From NCBI GenBank assembly GCA_032718565.1, contig JAVGVS010000018.1, positions 638,501 through 702,500 on the forward strand: a DNA stretch of 64,000 nucleotides. Direction: 5' to 3'. Both the position numbers and the translations under genes were made by a program. Numbering within the stretch: position 1 is the stretch's first letter; each line of letters begins with the position of its first letter. Source of the stretch: Distichodus sexfasciatus (lineage: Eukaryota; Chordata; Actinopteri; Characiformes; Distichodontidae). Under the pieces are notes generated by a model. That model was not told the DNA's origin and did not search any database. It was given only the letters and a program-made list of their open reading frames with translations. Positions 1 to 9,464 of the stretch are shown piece by piece.

Positions 1-180
1 CTGGGAACTATGGGCGCATGGCGGGGACCAACCCATGGCAGGCGCCAACATACCACAGGGCACACACACACTCACACAATCACACTCCCATTCACACCTT
101 ACGGGGCCAATTTAGAGTCGCCAATTAATCTATACTGCATGCTTTTGGACTGTGGGAGAAAACTGGAGTGCATGTATATG
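1..180 (+). repeat. Dispersed teleost repeat fragment
   Basis: The text has the arrangement of a very common fish repeat: GGGCACACACACACTCAC, then ATTCACACCTTACGGGG, CAATTTAGAGTCGCCAAT and TTTTGGACTGTGGGAGAAAA in this order. It is diverged and runs off the left edge of the window. It resembles the reverse complement of what usually follows the repeat head seen at 20201. The family name is not assigned here. Confidence 0.6.
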
Positions 181-1820
181 TGTGTGTTGTGTGTTTATCT
201 TTTGCAAAATGTCAAAGTAATTCTCAAAAATGCAGTGTGTCTTAAAGTGTACTTAAAAGCTTTTACAGCTTTTGTTTGCTTCTTTTTTTAGTTTTAAAAC
301 AGTTCATGAAATATAATAAGATGAAAAAATATTGATGTTTGATAAAAGTGTCTCTTTAACCAGCACCCTTATACAGCTCCACTTGAATGACGGGAAAGTG
401 GAAAGGTGTAAAATGTTTGCATTTCAGTCTTGTCGGACAGTGAAAAACAAAATGCAAGCTTTATACTTTATCCAACTCTGGTCAATGCAAAGCTATGTGA
501 GAGGCAAAGACAGTCCCACCTTTATTTCACTTTCTTATTAAGAATTGTTAAAGGGCCTACTCTATTGATTATTTCGCTTGGCTAAAAGTGATATTTTGGG
601 AAGTCGGGAAGTAACCAAAAAATTGGTAAGCATCTTCTGTTAGCATGTGTAGTGGTTATGGTTCCGACTCTTATGTTGGCCCTTAACTTTAAAGCATATC
701 CATCAACTTATGCTGCTGTTATAGCAGAGTTTACTGAGATATCATCTGTCCAGTATAGACACCCTGAAATGACCAGCACTAGTGCCGTTATCTGCTGATC
801 ACATATGTCCAGCGTCCTCACCCTGACCCATGTGTCACACTGCACCTGCGATTGTGCGGCCTTCGGGAGCCATTATCCAAGAGTCCAGTGCCGCTTTAGT
901 CAACTGTGGGAAGAGGAAGCCACAGAATCCTGCTAAAACAACTCCGGATTAGGAGCCGGCCACGCCTGAGCGAGGCCGGGATTGCTACTGATGCGTAATG
1001 CTGAGAAAGTAGCTCCGGATTCCGAGGGCGAAGGGCCTGCCGGTGGGAACGAGCGGAGACAGTTGTCTTTACCTTGGGACCAAGACATTCCTTTCCCAGG
1101 GCCACGCTTTTGTGCTTGGAGACTCGGGGGAAGAAAATAGCCAGTGCCAGCCATCCACAGCTTGCTTAGCTGCTCTATGGGAAATAATGACACCGGATAG
1201 TCCCTGTTCTTCCCACTATCCCCTCTGTCCCCGCCCAGTCTGATCTCACCGAATGATGCGTGTCATAAAAGTAGAGCCCAAATTCCTGCGAAGAGCCAGG
1301 GCCCTCTTTATTCATTTTCCGAACAGTTAAGTTCGAAGCAGCAAGCTTCCAAAAATCAAAGCCTCCGTCCATGCTGGTCGGCTAATGATTCTGACATTGT
1401 ATTTATTTTATGCATGCTGAGAACAAAGGCGAAAGGAGCAGCCTGTTTTGAAGTGAGCACATTGAAGATAGCACGTAAAATAGATGGGCGAGATCGGCAT
1501 GTGGGCTCAGAGTGCTGTGCTGATGAACAGTTTAAAAGGCAGACAGAACACTCTTTCCTTTCACCATTCACTTGGTGCCATCGTACAGTGACATCAAAGG
1601 CTGCAGGTTCATTTATTGATTTAGACCAGAAGTGTTTGGCCACTGACCTCAACCGTTGCTGAGTAATATGAGCTTGCACGCCGATGCCTGAATGCGATTC
1701 CTTCTCACACACACGTCGCGTCTTTAACCACTACTCTACGTTTTTGGTTGTTAAAATGTAGGTCAGGCTTCATAGCATTCACCCCTAAGACATTCTGTTT
1801 TATTATTCTTTCATTGACAG
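1..1820 (+). other. Part of the last PROX intron
   Basis: No coding exon is recognisable here; the preceding PROX exon, which should encode the middle of the Prospero domain, was looked for and not seen. Positions 1-180 hold a diverged dispersed fish repeat (next entry). The stretch 840-1700 is non-repetitive and somewhat GC-richer, with no recognisable function. The intron ends in the pyrimidine-rich tract at about 1798-1820. Confidence 0.6.
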
Positions 1821-1988
1821 GTCCCAGACAGGTTTTTGGAGGTGGCTGAAATCACACTTCATGAATTTTATAATGCCATCTCCCTCAACAAAGACTCAGA
1901 CCCATCCTGGAAAAAAGCCATTTATAAAGTCATCTGTAAACTGGACAGTGACGTGCCTGAAGAATTCAAATCACCTTCATACCTGTAG
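1821..1988 (+). CDS. PROX (Prospero homeobox) gene, last coding exon, C-terminus only
   Basis: This exon encodes 55 residues and a TAG stop, and begins directly after a pyrimidine-rich acceptor ending in ACAG. The peptide starts VPDRFLEVAEITLHEFYNAI and contains DPSWKKAIYKVICKLDSDVP, which I recognise as the end of the Prospero domain of PROX transcription factors. In that family the homeo-prospero domain is one DNA-binding unit in the nucleus, and the last exon starts at this VP(E/D)RFLEVA point. The end, FKSPSYL-stop, is a few residues shorter than PROX1, which continues after the matching position. The earlier exons are not visible in the 1.8 kb to the left, so the gene continues outside the window. 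Which paralogue this is (prox1b, prox2 or prox3) cannot be settled from 55 residues; the changes relative to PROX1 make a divergent paralogue likely. Family assignment is firm. Confidence 0.93.
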   Translation, partial: VPDRFLEVAEITLHEFYNAISLNKDSDPSWKKAIYKVICKLDSDVPEEFKSPSYL

Positions 1989-2620
1989 GTAAAATTCTGT
2001 TGCTAAACATGACGAACTTCCTAAAGGGTCACAGTCTGTTTCTGTCTGAAGAGTCTAATTATTTTAGCATTTCATGAGTGTTTAATATCTTCAGTGAAAG
2101 GAAAAACATTGGTTGCTTGCTTAATGCAGCAAATAGAGTTCCTGAAATGAACCATTTAACATGTTGAAGACTGTTATAACGCAGTAGTTTTGATGAGTTA
2201 TGTGGAGTCTGCTGACTTAATACCAGGAATTTCAGATATTGTCACATAATGTAAGTAACTTTTTTGGGTGAAATGTAATTTGCTTTTATATTTCAACTGG
2301 AGAGGAACCATTTGTCATGCTTTTATGTTTTGTTTTGAATAAAAATGTAATTGTATTTTGTGTCTGAAAAGTACACAAATGTAATTTCCATGTGAACCAT
2401 GTTGAGACAGATCTATGAAGTTGTAAATGGGTGTGATATCATTTCTCTGGGTTTTATTGTATGAACAAATCTTAAATATGTCAAATATATGCTACTTACT
2501 GTAGTTGTGTAGTGCAGTATATTATGATGATGGATTATTGAAATATAGTAATTTTGAGTTGTTTGAGAGAAAAAAAAACAGGCAATGCAAAAAAAATAAA
2601 AAATTATATGTCAACCATTT
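1989..2620 (+). other. PROX 3' untranslated region with candidate poly(A) signals
   Basis: The AT-rich sequence after the stop codon carries an AATAAA at 2338-2343, about 350 bases downstream, and a second AATAAA at 2595-2600. Either could end the transcript. The extent of the UTR is inferred from these hexamers only. Confidence 0.5.
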
Positions 2621-5011
2621 ATACTTTTCATTCACTTTCCATGGCTTATGATAATGAATTTGATTTAAACTAATCATATGAAAAAACTAACTAACAACAG
2701 TCCTTATTAACAGCAATATTGTTTCTTTATAGTAAAATTAAGACTATGGTCCTTCTGTATGACGTTTAAAGTTTTGTTACTTAGTCAACAACAGTTAACC
2801 TGAAATGCGCTCTTGTCTAACTCACAGTCCATATCCTGCATGAGGGCCTTAAACTCCATTGAAAGTATTTTTGACCCAACTGCAGTCCACTAAGGTGCCA
2901 CTAATCCGACCCATAAAGGCGAGAACGGCGGTGTGTGCTGTGTGCATTGTTCCCTTCAGCTGATTCAAGTCGCATTTCTAAGGCCCTCATTCATTGTGTG
3001 GTCGGCACGAGCGCTTACAATTGCCATGTCTTAAAAACAACAACAATGCATTCTATCCTCATGAGTAATGTGCAACATGACCTCATAACAGAGATGTGCC
3101 ACCCAAGCAGAATTCCAGCCACACGCTCCCCTTTTTCCTCCAAGCACCTGCATAGTCGAATCATCAGTGGCCCACAGAAAGCCAGCTGATGCCGGTGTTG
3201 AAACACTGTTCAAGCTCTCCAGGACTTAACACCTGTGCATTACATCTGTGGCAGAACATATAGCCATTCACCAAAGTGAATTTTGATTTTCATCCAAGAA
3301 ATAATCTTATATATTGTCTTTTGGGCACACGATCAAGACCTGCGAATGACCAGCCAATGACCATATGCAGTGATGGGGTTTAGCTAACTACAAGTAGCTA
3401 CACAACTAACTTCGCAACTTCCTTCAGTGTTTTATCAGATAGTAACTTAGTTTTCAAAGTCTTTTGATCTAAAGGTAATTATTTTCTAAGCACGGTAAAA
3501 CACTGTGTTGTTACAAAAAACATTTTTTTTCTTCTTTACAGAGATTGACAGTTTCAACTACCAGGTGTTTCTGATTAGTAATGAATTCGCAGAAGTGGCT
3601 TCTGATGGGCCACTCATTGTGTCACAGCGCGCTCTTGGCAGGTGAGAGTCGGAGAATGAAGTCCACCTTGGCAAAGATGAAAGCAAGAATCAGTGGACGT
3701 GCATTTTGAGGTTTTTCTCTGTAGCTTGTAGTGTAGTTAACTACTATATTAACCCAGTAACTTGACTGTAGCTTAGCTACATTTAGTAATAAGTAGTTAG
3801 TAGATTGGAAAGCTACTGTTTAGGTCAATGTGTGTTGCGTATTTGTGTTTACACACACACACCTACAAGATATCACACAAAAATTAAAATTTAGCTATAA
3901 TACATATTGCAGTGGCATCAACATGAATACATTATGAATTTATTATGCATAAGATGAAAAGCCCATGCTGAAGACTGCTGCAGTTTGTGTGCAGCACCAC
4001 GTTTGGAGTTAATGCTTTAATCAGAGACACAGTGGGCTGCAGCACAAACACATTAAACAGAAACCCCTGCAAGGCACCCAAGCAACAATTACATCTGAAA
4101 TGATAATATTAAAGGAATTAAAACATTAGTTTAATTGGCTTTGTGAGGAGAAAAATAAAAATACTAACTGGTAATTATTTCACAGACATTCTCTTTCAAT
4201 TAGATCAATCTCCTCAACTCAAATTGGTTTACATTTTCAATTAAAACCTACATGATTGCACTGAAGGGTTTTGTTCAAATTAATTTGACGTGACATTTTT
4301 ACAACAAGACATTATTTTGATAATTGTGATGATGAGACCCGGGCAGGAAGAGTTTCCCATTGTTTTAATTCCAGCAAAAGAGCCAAATTACAATTTTCCC
4401 CGTAAGTCTTGTTAGAACACTTTGGAAACATGGAGAGATATTAAATAAAATTAATAAAGGGAACGCAGGAAGAGAATTTATACACAAAGTAAAGGGCTAA
4501 AATAAAGTTTAGATGATAAATCTTTTTGTTGTTGTTGTTACCGTCAATTGTTTGCCTCTCTTCAAGGTGTTATTACTGATGTTATTGGTAGGTTTCAGGT
4601 CAGTATCTGCAAATAATCTGTCCGAGTGAAACATGAAAGGGCAAAATTGCTTTATTAATTTAAAGCTATCTGAGTCTGTCTAAGAATCATAATCCAGCGT
4701 GTGATGGAGGGTCTGTGTAAAAACCCACGGACAGGAATATCTACGACAGAAGGGAAGTAGGGCCATCTAGTGGAAAGATAATTGTCGTGATTATGGATAG
4801 AAAATGTTTCATCGCCCAGAGTTCCTCTTAAGAAAGACAAGTTCAATCAAACAAACGTTATTTGTTATATGTTGCTCTAAAAAATGTTTGGTGGAACTCA
4901 GGACTTTATCTCTGGATTTGTTGTGCATATGTATGTTATGAAAAGACAAAGAGGAAAAATGCAAAGATTGTATACAGTAAAACTATTATGTGTGATTATA
5001 AGTCAGTGAAC
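2621..5011. other. Intergenic, AT-rich
   Basis: Apart from the repeat at 3368-3825 and a short (AC)n run near 3853, this stretch has no ORF with family resemblance. The part at 4080-4620 is very AT-rich and unique-looking. Nothing further can be supported. Confidence 0.5.
3368..3825. repeat. Old DNA-transposon-like dispersed repeat, copy 1
   Basis: It begins CAGTGATGGGGTTTAGCTAA and contains many AGCTA/TAGCT words at both ends. A second, diverged copy lies at 56782. Both share the opening CAGTG.TGGGG.TTAGCTAACTA and an internal block GAGTCGGA.GATG followed by CCTTGG.(A/G)AAGATG..AGCAAGA. The shared CAGTG terminus and TAGCTA-rich flanks suggest a non-autonomous hAT-like element, but I could not define matching right ends. 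Confidence 0.5.
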
Positions 5012-5205
5012 ACATTATTTGTCATTATTTGTCATTGTGAACACAACACAGCACAGCAAAGGGTGCACCGCGAACTGTGACCTCTGCATTTGGCCCAGCC
5101 GTGAAGGAGCAGTGGGCAGCTTTTTGGCAGCACCCGGGGACCTTCCGATCAAGAAGCCAACTCCTAACAACTATGCTACCACCAACTTGCCCAGTTTTGC
5201 AGGAG
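5012..5205 (-). repeat. tRNA-derived SINE, family 1, copy A (reverse orientation)
   Basis: On the - strand it reads as a tRNA-like head (GTTAGGAGTTGGCTTCTTGA, then CGGAAGG), a body with CTGCCCACTGCTCCTTCACG, and an end CACAATGACAAATAATG. Copies with the same body and tail lie at 58496-58682 (same orientation) and 61418-61595 (opposite). This is a common fish SINE layout. All ORFs here are repeat shadows. Confidence 0.8.
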
Positions 5206-5408
5206 GGATTGCGAACGTAGTCTTCCACTACCACAAATTCTGCAGTCAGGATTCCCACATTTGGGGACTTTCACAGAGGTCAGACAGCCCAAGTGCAATG
5301 TGCCTCGCCTCGCCCTGGGCGAAACACCTTTTAGTGTTGTGAGCAAATGCAAATATTTTGTTCTTTTGACGACCAGTGCTTACAAGTGGGTACAGTTAGT
5401 ACAGCTCC

Positions 5409-5492
5409 ACCCCCCCCCCCCCCCCCACCACCCCACACACACACACACACACACTCACACACACACACACTCACACACACACACACACACAC
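5409..5492. repeat. Poly(C) tract followed by (CA)n microsatellite
   Basis: A run of about 18 C residues with one A interruption passes into CCACACAC and then interrupted (CA)n to about 5492. On the other strand this gives poly-glycine and Cys-Val shadow ORFs that are not genes. Confidence 0.95.
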
Positions 5493-5499
5493 AGGAACA

Positions 5500-7020
5500 T
5501 TAAATATCCTTTCAGTCTTTGCTGTTTCTAAGTTTAACCACAAGAGGGAAACGTGGAACGTTGAGGTAAAGCATCTAGCTTGCCTTACTTGTACAATATT
5601 GTTCAGAGACACCTTCGTATTTACCATTTTATGAAGTTTGAGGTACGATATGCATTTAAAGAATCTACAACCTTTTCTGATTGTGTTCTGTTTCCAATCA
5701 AGTGTCAGAAAAAATTTTATGCAAGGGCTGAAAAGATTTTGAGGGGAGATATTAATTTTCACAATTTTAAGTAGGTTTAAAATGAGTTAATTTGTTAACT
5801 AATTGAATATGGTGTATATATACAGTAGATGACAAAATAAAAAAAATACCAACTGAGGTTTTAATCTATCATCTGAATGTTTTGCTAATTGTGTGCGCTG
5901 AGCTGTGTGAGGGTGTGTGTGAGAATATGTGTGTGAGGGATCTCTGGCTGGTAGTGTGTAAGGGAGCAGGGGCCTGGAACTTCCCTGCTGAGGAGGCTGA
6001 CTTTTGCCTGCCCTTCAGACAGCCACTCCTTGGCGTAGTTTTGTGCGATCACCGGTAAATCTTTATTAATTTTAATTGGAGCCCCCATTTAAAAGAGCAA
6101 TTAAAGCGGATTAATCGAGCCCATCCCGTATAATGTCTTCTGTTAATTAGTTTGTCAGCACTGTTTTAATATCGCCTAATGACTTCATATTTCAGGCCTG
6201 ACATTAAAGAGATGCTGAAAGAAAGAAAATGGCCTTATCAGAATGCGACGCTTAAATGGGAGATGTCCTCCCGCCACAAGGCAAGGTCAGGGACCGCGGG
6301 GGGGAGGAAGGGCAGCCTGCCTGGGTGGTGGAGGGCCGTGATGCTCCAGAGACTCCCCCACCCACCAGAACTGTCAATCCAGGGTTTTAAAACTGAGCTG
6401 TCACGCTGGCTCTCGGCTCTTGGGCGTGTAAACTATGCTTCAAAAGCCATTGTGATACAAGCCTTGCCCCAGAGATATAATACCCAAGGAATGGCTCTGT
6501 AAAGCCTGGGAGGCTTGAAATTTCTCATCATGGCAGCAATGTTGTGTGTAGAGGAGGCAGAGACTCGAGAGTGCTGTGGTTCTGCTGACTCCTGGATGAG
6601 GAGGATGGAAAATGGGCAAAGTTTTGTTGAGTCAAGAGTTTAAACAACTCAAAAACTGAACAGATTCTGCGGGGGAATTAATCCAGCTACATTAGTAATA
6701 TGTCACAGATCAAACTATGTTAGAGAAAACAATTAAACTGCCTTTGGTGCCAAACCAGTTAGACAAACCATCTTATTGTTTGTATTTAGGACAAATGACC
6801 AGAACGAGGCCTGCAATAAACCACCAATGCCAACCATGTCATGCCAATCAACAATCAAGCATAATATTAATGCCACATGTACCAGCATATATTTATATAT
6901 ATTTATATATAGTTAAGGTACAAAAAAATCAGCCTTCCAAGAGAAATGGAAATAATGAAACATTTTCTTCAGTGTTTGCAACTTGTAAACTTTAGAAACA
7001 GAGGATGACATAACAGGATA
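5500..7020. other. Intergenic; one enhancer-like block
   Basis: No gene seen. The block 5885-6180 is non-repetitive and rich in TTAAT/ATTA words (for example TTTATTAATTTTAATTGGAG, TCTTCTGTTAATTAG). It looks like a candidate conserved non-coding element, judged by eye only. Confidence 0.35.
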
Positions 7021-7024
7021 CTCT

Positions 7025-7045
7025 CTATATATATATCTATATCTA

Positions 7046-7091
<46 letters not shown>

Positions 7092-7097
7092 CCTATC
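7025..7097. repeat. (TATA)n/(ATCT)n tetranucleotide microsatellite
   Basis: TATATA passes into TCTATA and then about ten TATC/ATCT units, broken off by the Ns at 7098-7107. The gap is presumably of arbitrary length because it is exactly 10 Ns. Confidence 0.95.
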
Positions 7098-7107
7098 NNN
7101 NNNNNNN
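7098..7107. other. Assembly gap (10 N)
   Basis: Ten undetermined bases sit between the tetranucleotide array and the left end of a perfect palindrome. True distance across the gap is unknown. Confidence 1.
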
Positions 7108-7915
7108 GGTTGTTTGCGCCCTCTGGTGGAGAAACCACACTATGACGTTCATGACATGGTGGAAGAACCAGTCTGTCAGTGCTTTGTTAACTGTCACTTA
7201 CGTTGATACAGATTTTGGTTTTGGTTTGGTTTTTAAATATACAGTAACGATTTCCATTATTGATCCTGTTACTTAAATAAAGTGTTATTAACTTTTTTAT
7301 ATGGAAAAGGCCAATATCAAAACTGTTTCTAAATGTTTTTTCAAAAATAAAAAAAAATCACAGTTTCGCGATTCCCCGCTTAGCCACTAGTGGTAACCGA
7401 TTTATCATCTTTGGCTTGTTTGCCCTGATTTTGTTTGTTTCTGGTTGTTTAAAGCTATTTAAAAATATTTTGATTATTCCTTTCCTACATAAGACATATC
7501 TTATATATATATGTATATATAAGATATGTCTTATGTAGGAAAGGAATAATCAAAATATTTTTAAATAGCTTTAAACAACCAGAAACAAACAAAATCAGGG
7601 CAAACAAGCCAAAGATGATAAATCGGTTACCACTAGTGGCTAAGCGGGGAATCGCGAAACTGTGATTTTTTTTTATTTTTGAAAAAACATTTAGAAACAG
7701 TTTTGATATTGGCCTTTTCCATATAAAAAAGTTAATAACACTTTATTTAAGTAACAGGATCAATAATGGAAATCGTTACTGTATATTTAAAAACCAAACC
7801 AAAACCAAAATCTGTATCAACGTAAGTGACAGTTAACAAAGCACTGACAGACTGGTTCTTCCACCATGTCATGAACGTCATAGTGTGGTTTCTCCACCAG
7901 AGGGCGCAAACAACC
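7108..7915. repeat. Perfect long palindrome (402-bp arms, 4-bp spacer)
   Basis: Positions 7108-7509 are the exact reverse complement of 7514-7915, with TATG (7510-7513) at the centre. I checked the pairing at the outer end, at the poly(A)9/poly(T)9 run and at the apex, and found no mismatch. The left arm ends exactly at the N gap, so the palindrome may be longer. The apex is an AT alternation. No gene lies in the arms; the 60-residue ORFs are symmetric shadows. A perfect palindrome of this size next to a gap may be a foldback-read or assembly artefact. Confidence 0.95.
7894..7907 (+). promoter_or_regulatory. CTCF-like motif
   Basis: CCACCAGAGGGCGC fits the core of the vertebrate CTCF consensus. 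The mirror copy lies at 7116-7129 on the - strand inside the other palindrome arm, so only one copy may be real. Such motifs also occur by chance or inside repeats; no binding data are available. Confidence 0.35.
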
Positions 7916-8450
7916 CTACTTTTTTCCATTTATAAATTATATTTTAGTTTTACCTATAGAATAGAATTAAATACTCAATATAACCTCACATTTAAAGCCT
8001 GGTTGTTGCTGTAGCACAATAAATGCTTTTCTCCTCTCATGTCATATCACCGGAGTCAGTAAGACAGGATACACCTAACAAGCCCCAGAACCAAAGAGGA
8101 GGAACATCTCCCTCCATCTGCTCATTCGGCTGAGAAATCTCCATATGGCTGCCCGCTTCACCCCCAATCACCCAGAGCAGAAGCTCATAGCCTGCTTATT
8201 GCCTTCACTATTGCCGTTTCTCATGCCGATGACCCAGTTGGTAGGGGAGGCGAGATCGGCTCAGTGAGTAGATAATCAAAGCTTACGATCAAAACAAGTG
8301 AGCAGCGACCAATTAGGTAACAATGGTCGGGGTGAATAAAAAGGGAAAGATCTGTCTGTAATCTCTCGGCTTTGAGAGCCTTAATCAGGCTTAAAACCGA
8401 TTTAATCCAAGCGAGTCACTGACATCCTTCATGTTCATTGGGAAATACGG

Positions 8451-8454
<4 letters not shown>

Positions 8455-8498
<44 letters not shown>

Positions 8499-8545
8499 TT
8501 GTGAAAGAGAGTGAAAAAGGGGCAGAGTAGAAAGAGAGAGAGAGA
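8455..8545. repeat. (GA)n microsatellite
   Basis: A pure (AG)n run to about 8489 is followed by interrupted GA-rich sequence. The Leu/Ser-repeat ORFs on the - strand are shadows of it. Confidence 0.9.
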
Positions 8546-8934
8546 TGTTGTGATGGAGTGAGGGACAGAAGTTGATTAAAAACAACAGAGCGGAGGAAGA
8601 GCCGATCAGCTTTATTGCGGATCTGGCTGCCTCCCTGCTCATTTGCGCCTGCCCCTCTTGCACCTCCACTCCTCTCTGCTGGATTCATAAATCTCGTTCC
8701 TATTATCCTGCTAATTAGCCGGGATTACAGGAGCATGTAATGCCCCCACTTCCCCGTAGATTGATTGGAGGATGGTCTCTTTGTTTTGAAATCACTTTCT
8801 GATTGATGTACAGAGCCCTAGTTTGCAATTGTAATAGCCCAGATGTTAACAATCAAATGTGTTTCCGCTTCAAGAGGTAACAGTCTGTCATGGAAGAGGA
8901 GCCAGCAGAGCGTGTAACGACACCTCTCACTGGA

Positions 8935-9350
8935 GAAAAGAGGGGGAGAAAAAAGTAGAGTGGAGGAGAGCAGAGGAGAGGAGATGGGATGAGAAATGAG
9001 GAGGTGAGAGGAGAGAAATTCAGGGAGCTGAGGTGGGATGAAAGAAGAGGAGGAGAAGAGAGGAGAGGAGAAGAGGAGATGAGTCAAAAGCAATTTAGAA
9101 GAAAAGAAGGGAAAATAAATTAGTTAAAAGGTGAGGAGAATGTGTTATGGAAGAGAAGCGATGAGTATAAGAAAGAAGAGCATGAAGAGAGGAGAAGAGA
9201 GGAGTTTATGTGGGAGAGGTGGTGAGGACAAGATGAGAAAAGGACAGCAACAAACAAAAGACAAGAGAGGAGTGTGAGTGAGGAGAGAAGATGACAAGAT
9301 GAGGACAATAATAGAGGGAGGAAAAGAAGAGGAGAAAAGGAGGAGAGGAT
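8935..9350. repeat. ~400-bp polypurine tract (GGAGA-rich)
   Basis: The + strand is almost entirely A and G with few pyrimidines, in irregular AGAGGAGA/GGAGAGGAG units. It looks like a degenerate purine minisatellite. The Ser/Leu-rich ORFs on the - strand are shadows. Confidence 0.85.
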
Positions 9351-9450
9351 CTAATATAGGTGGTTTTACAGTAGAGGGGGTGCAAATGCCCCTTAATGTC
9401 CCGCAATAGGCTCATCACATGGAGTCTGTCATGAGTTTATATTATGTCAG

Positions 9451-9464
9451 AGGTCAAGGGGTCA
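9451..9464 (+). promoter_or_regulatory. Nuclear-receptor direct-repeat motif (DR2-like)
   Basis: AGGTCA at 9451-9456 and GGGTCA at 9459-9464 are two nuclear-receptor half-sites in direct repeat with a 2-bp spacer. Such pairs arise by chance, so this is only a candidate site. Confidence 0.2.

Noticed and set aside
5331..5762. 143-residue - strand ORF with poly-Gly and Cys-Val repeats
   Set aside because: It is the translation of the poly(C)/(CA)n microsatellite and flanks; no domain.
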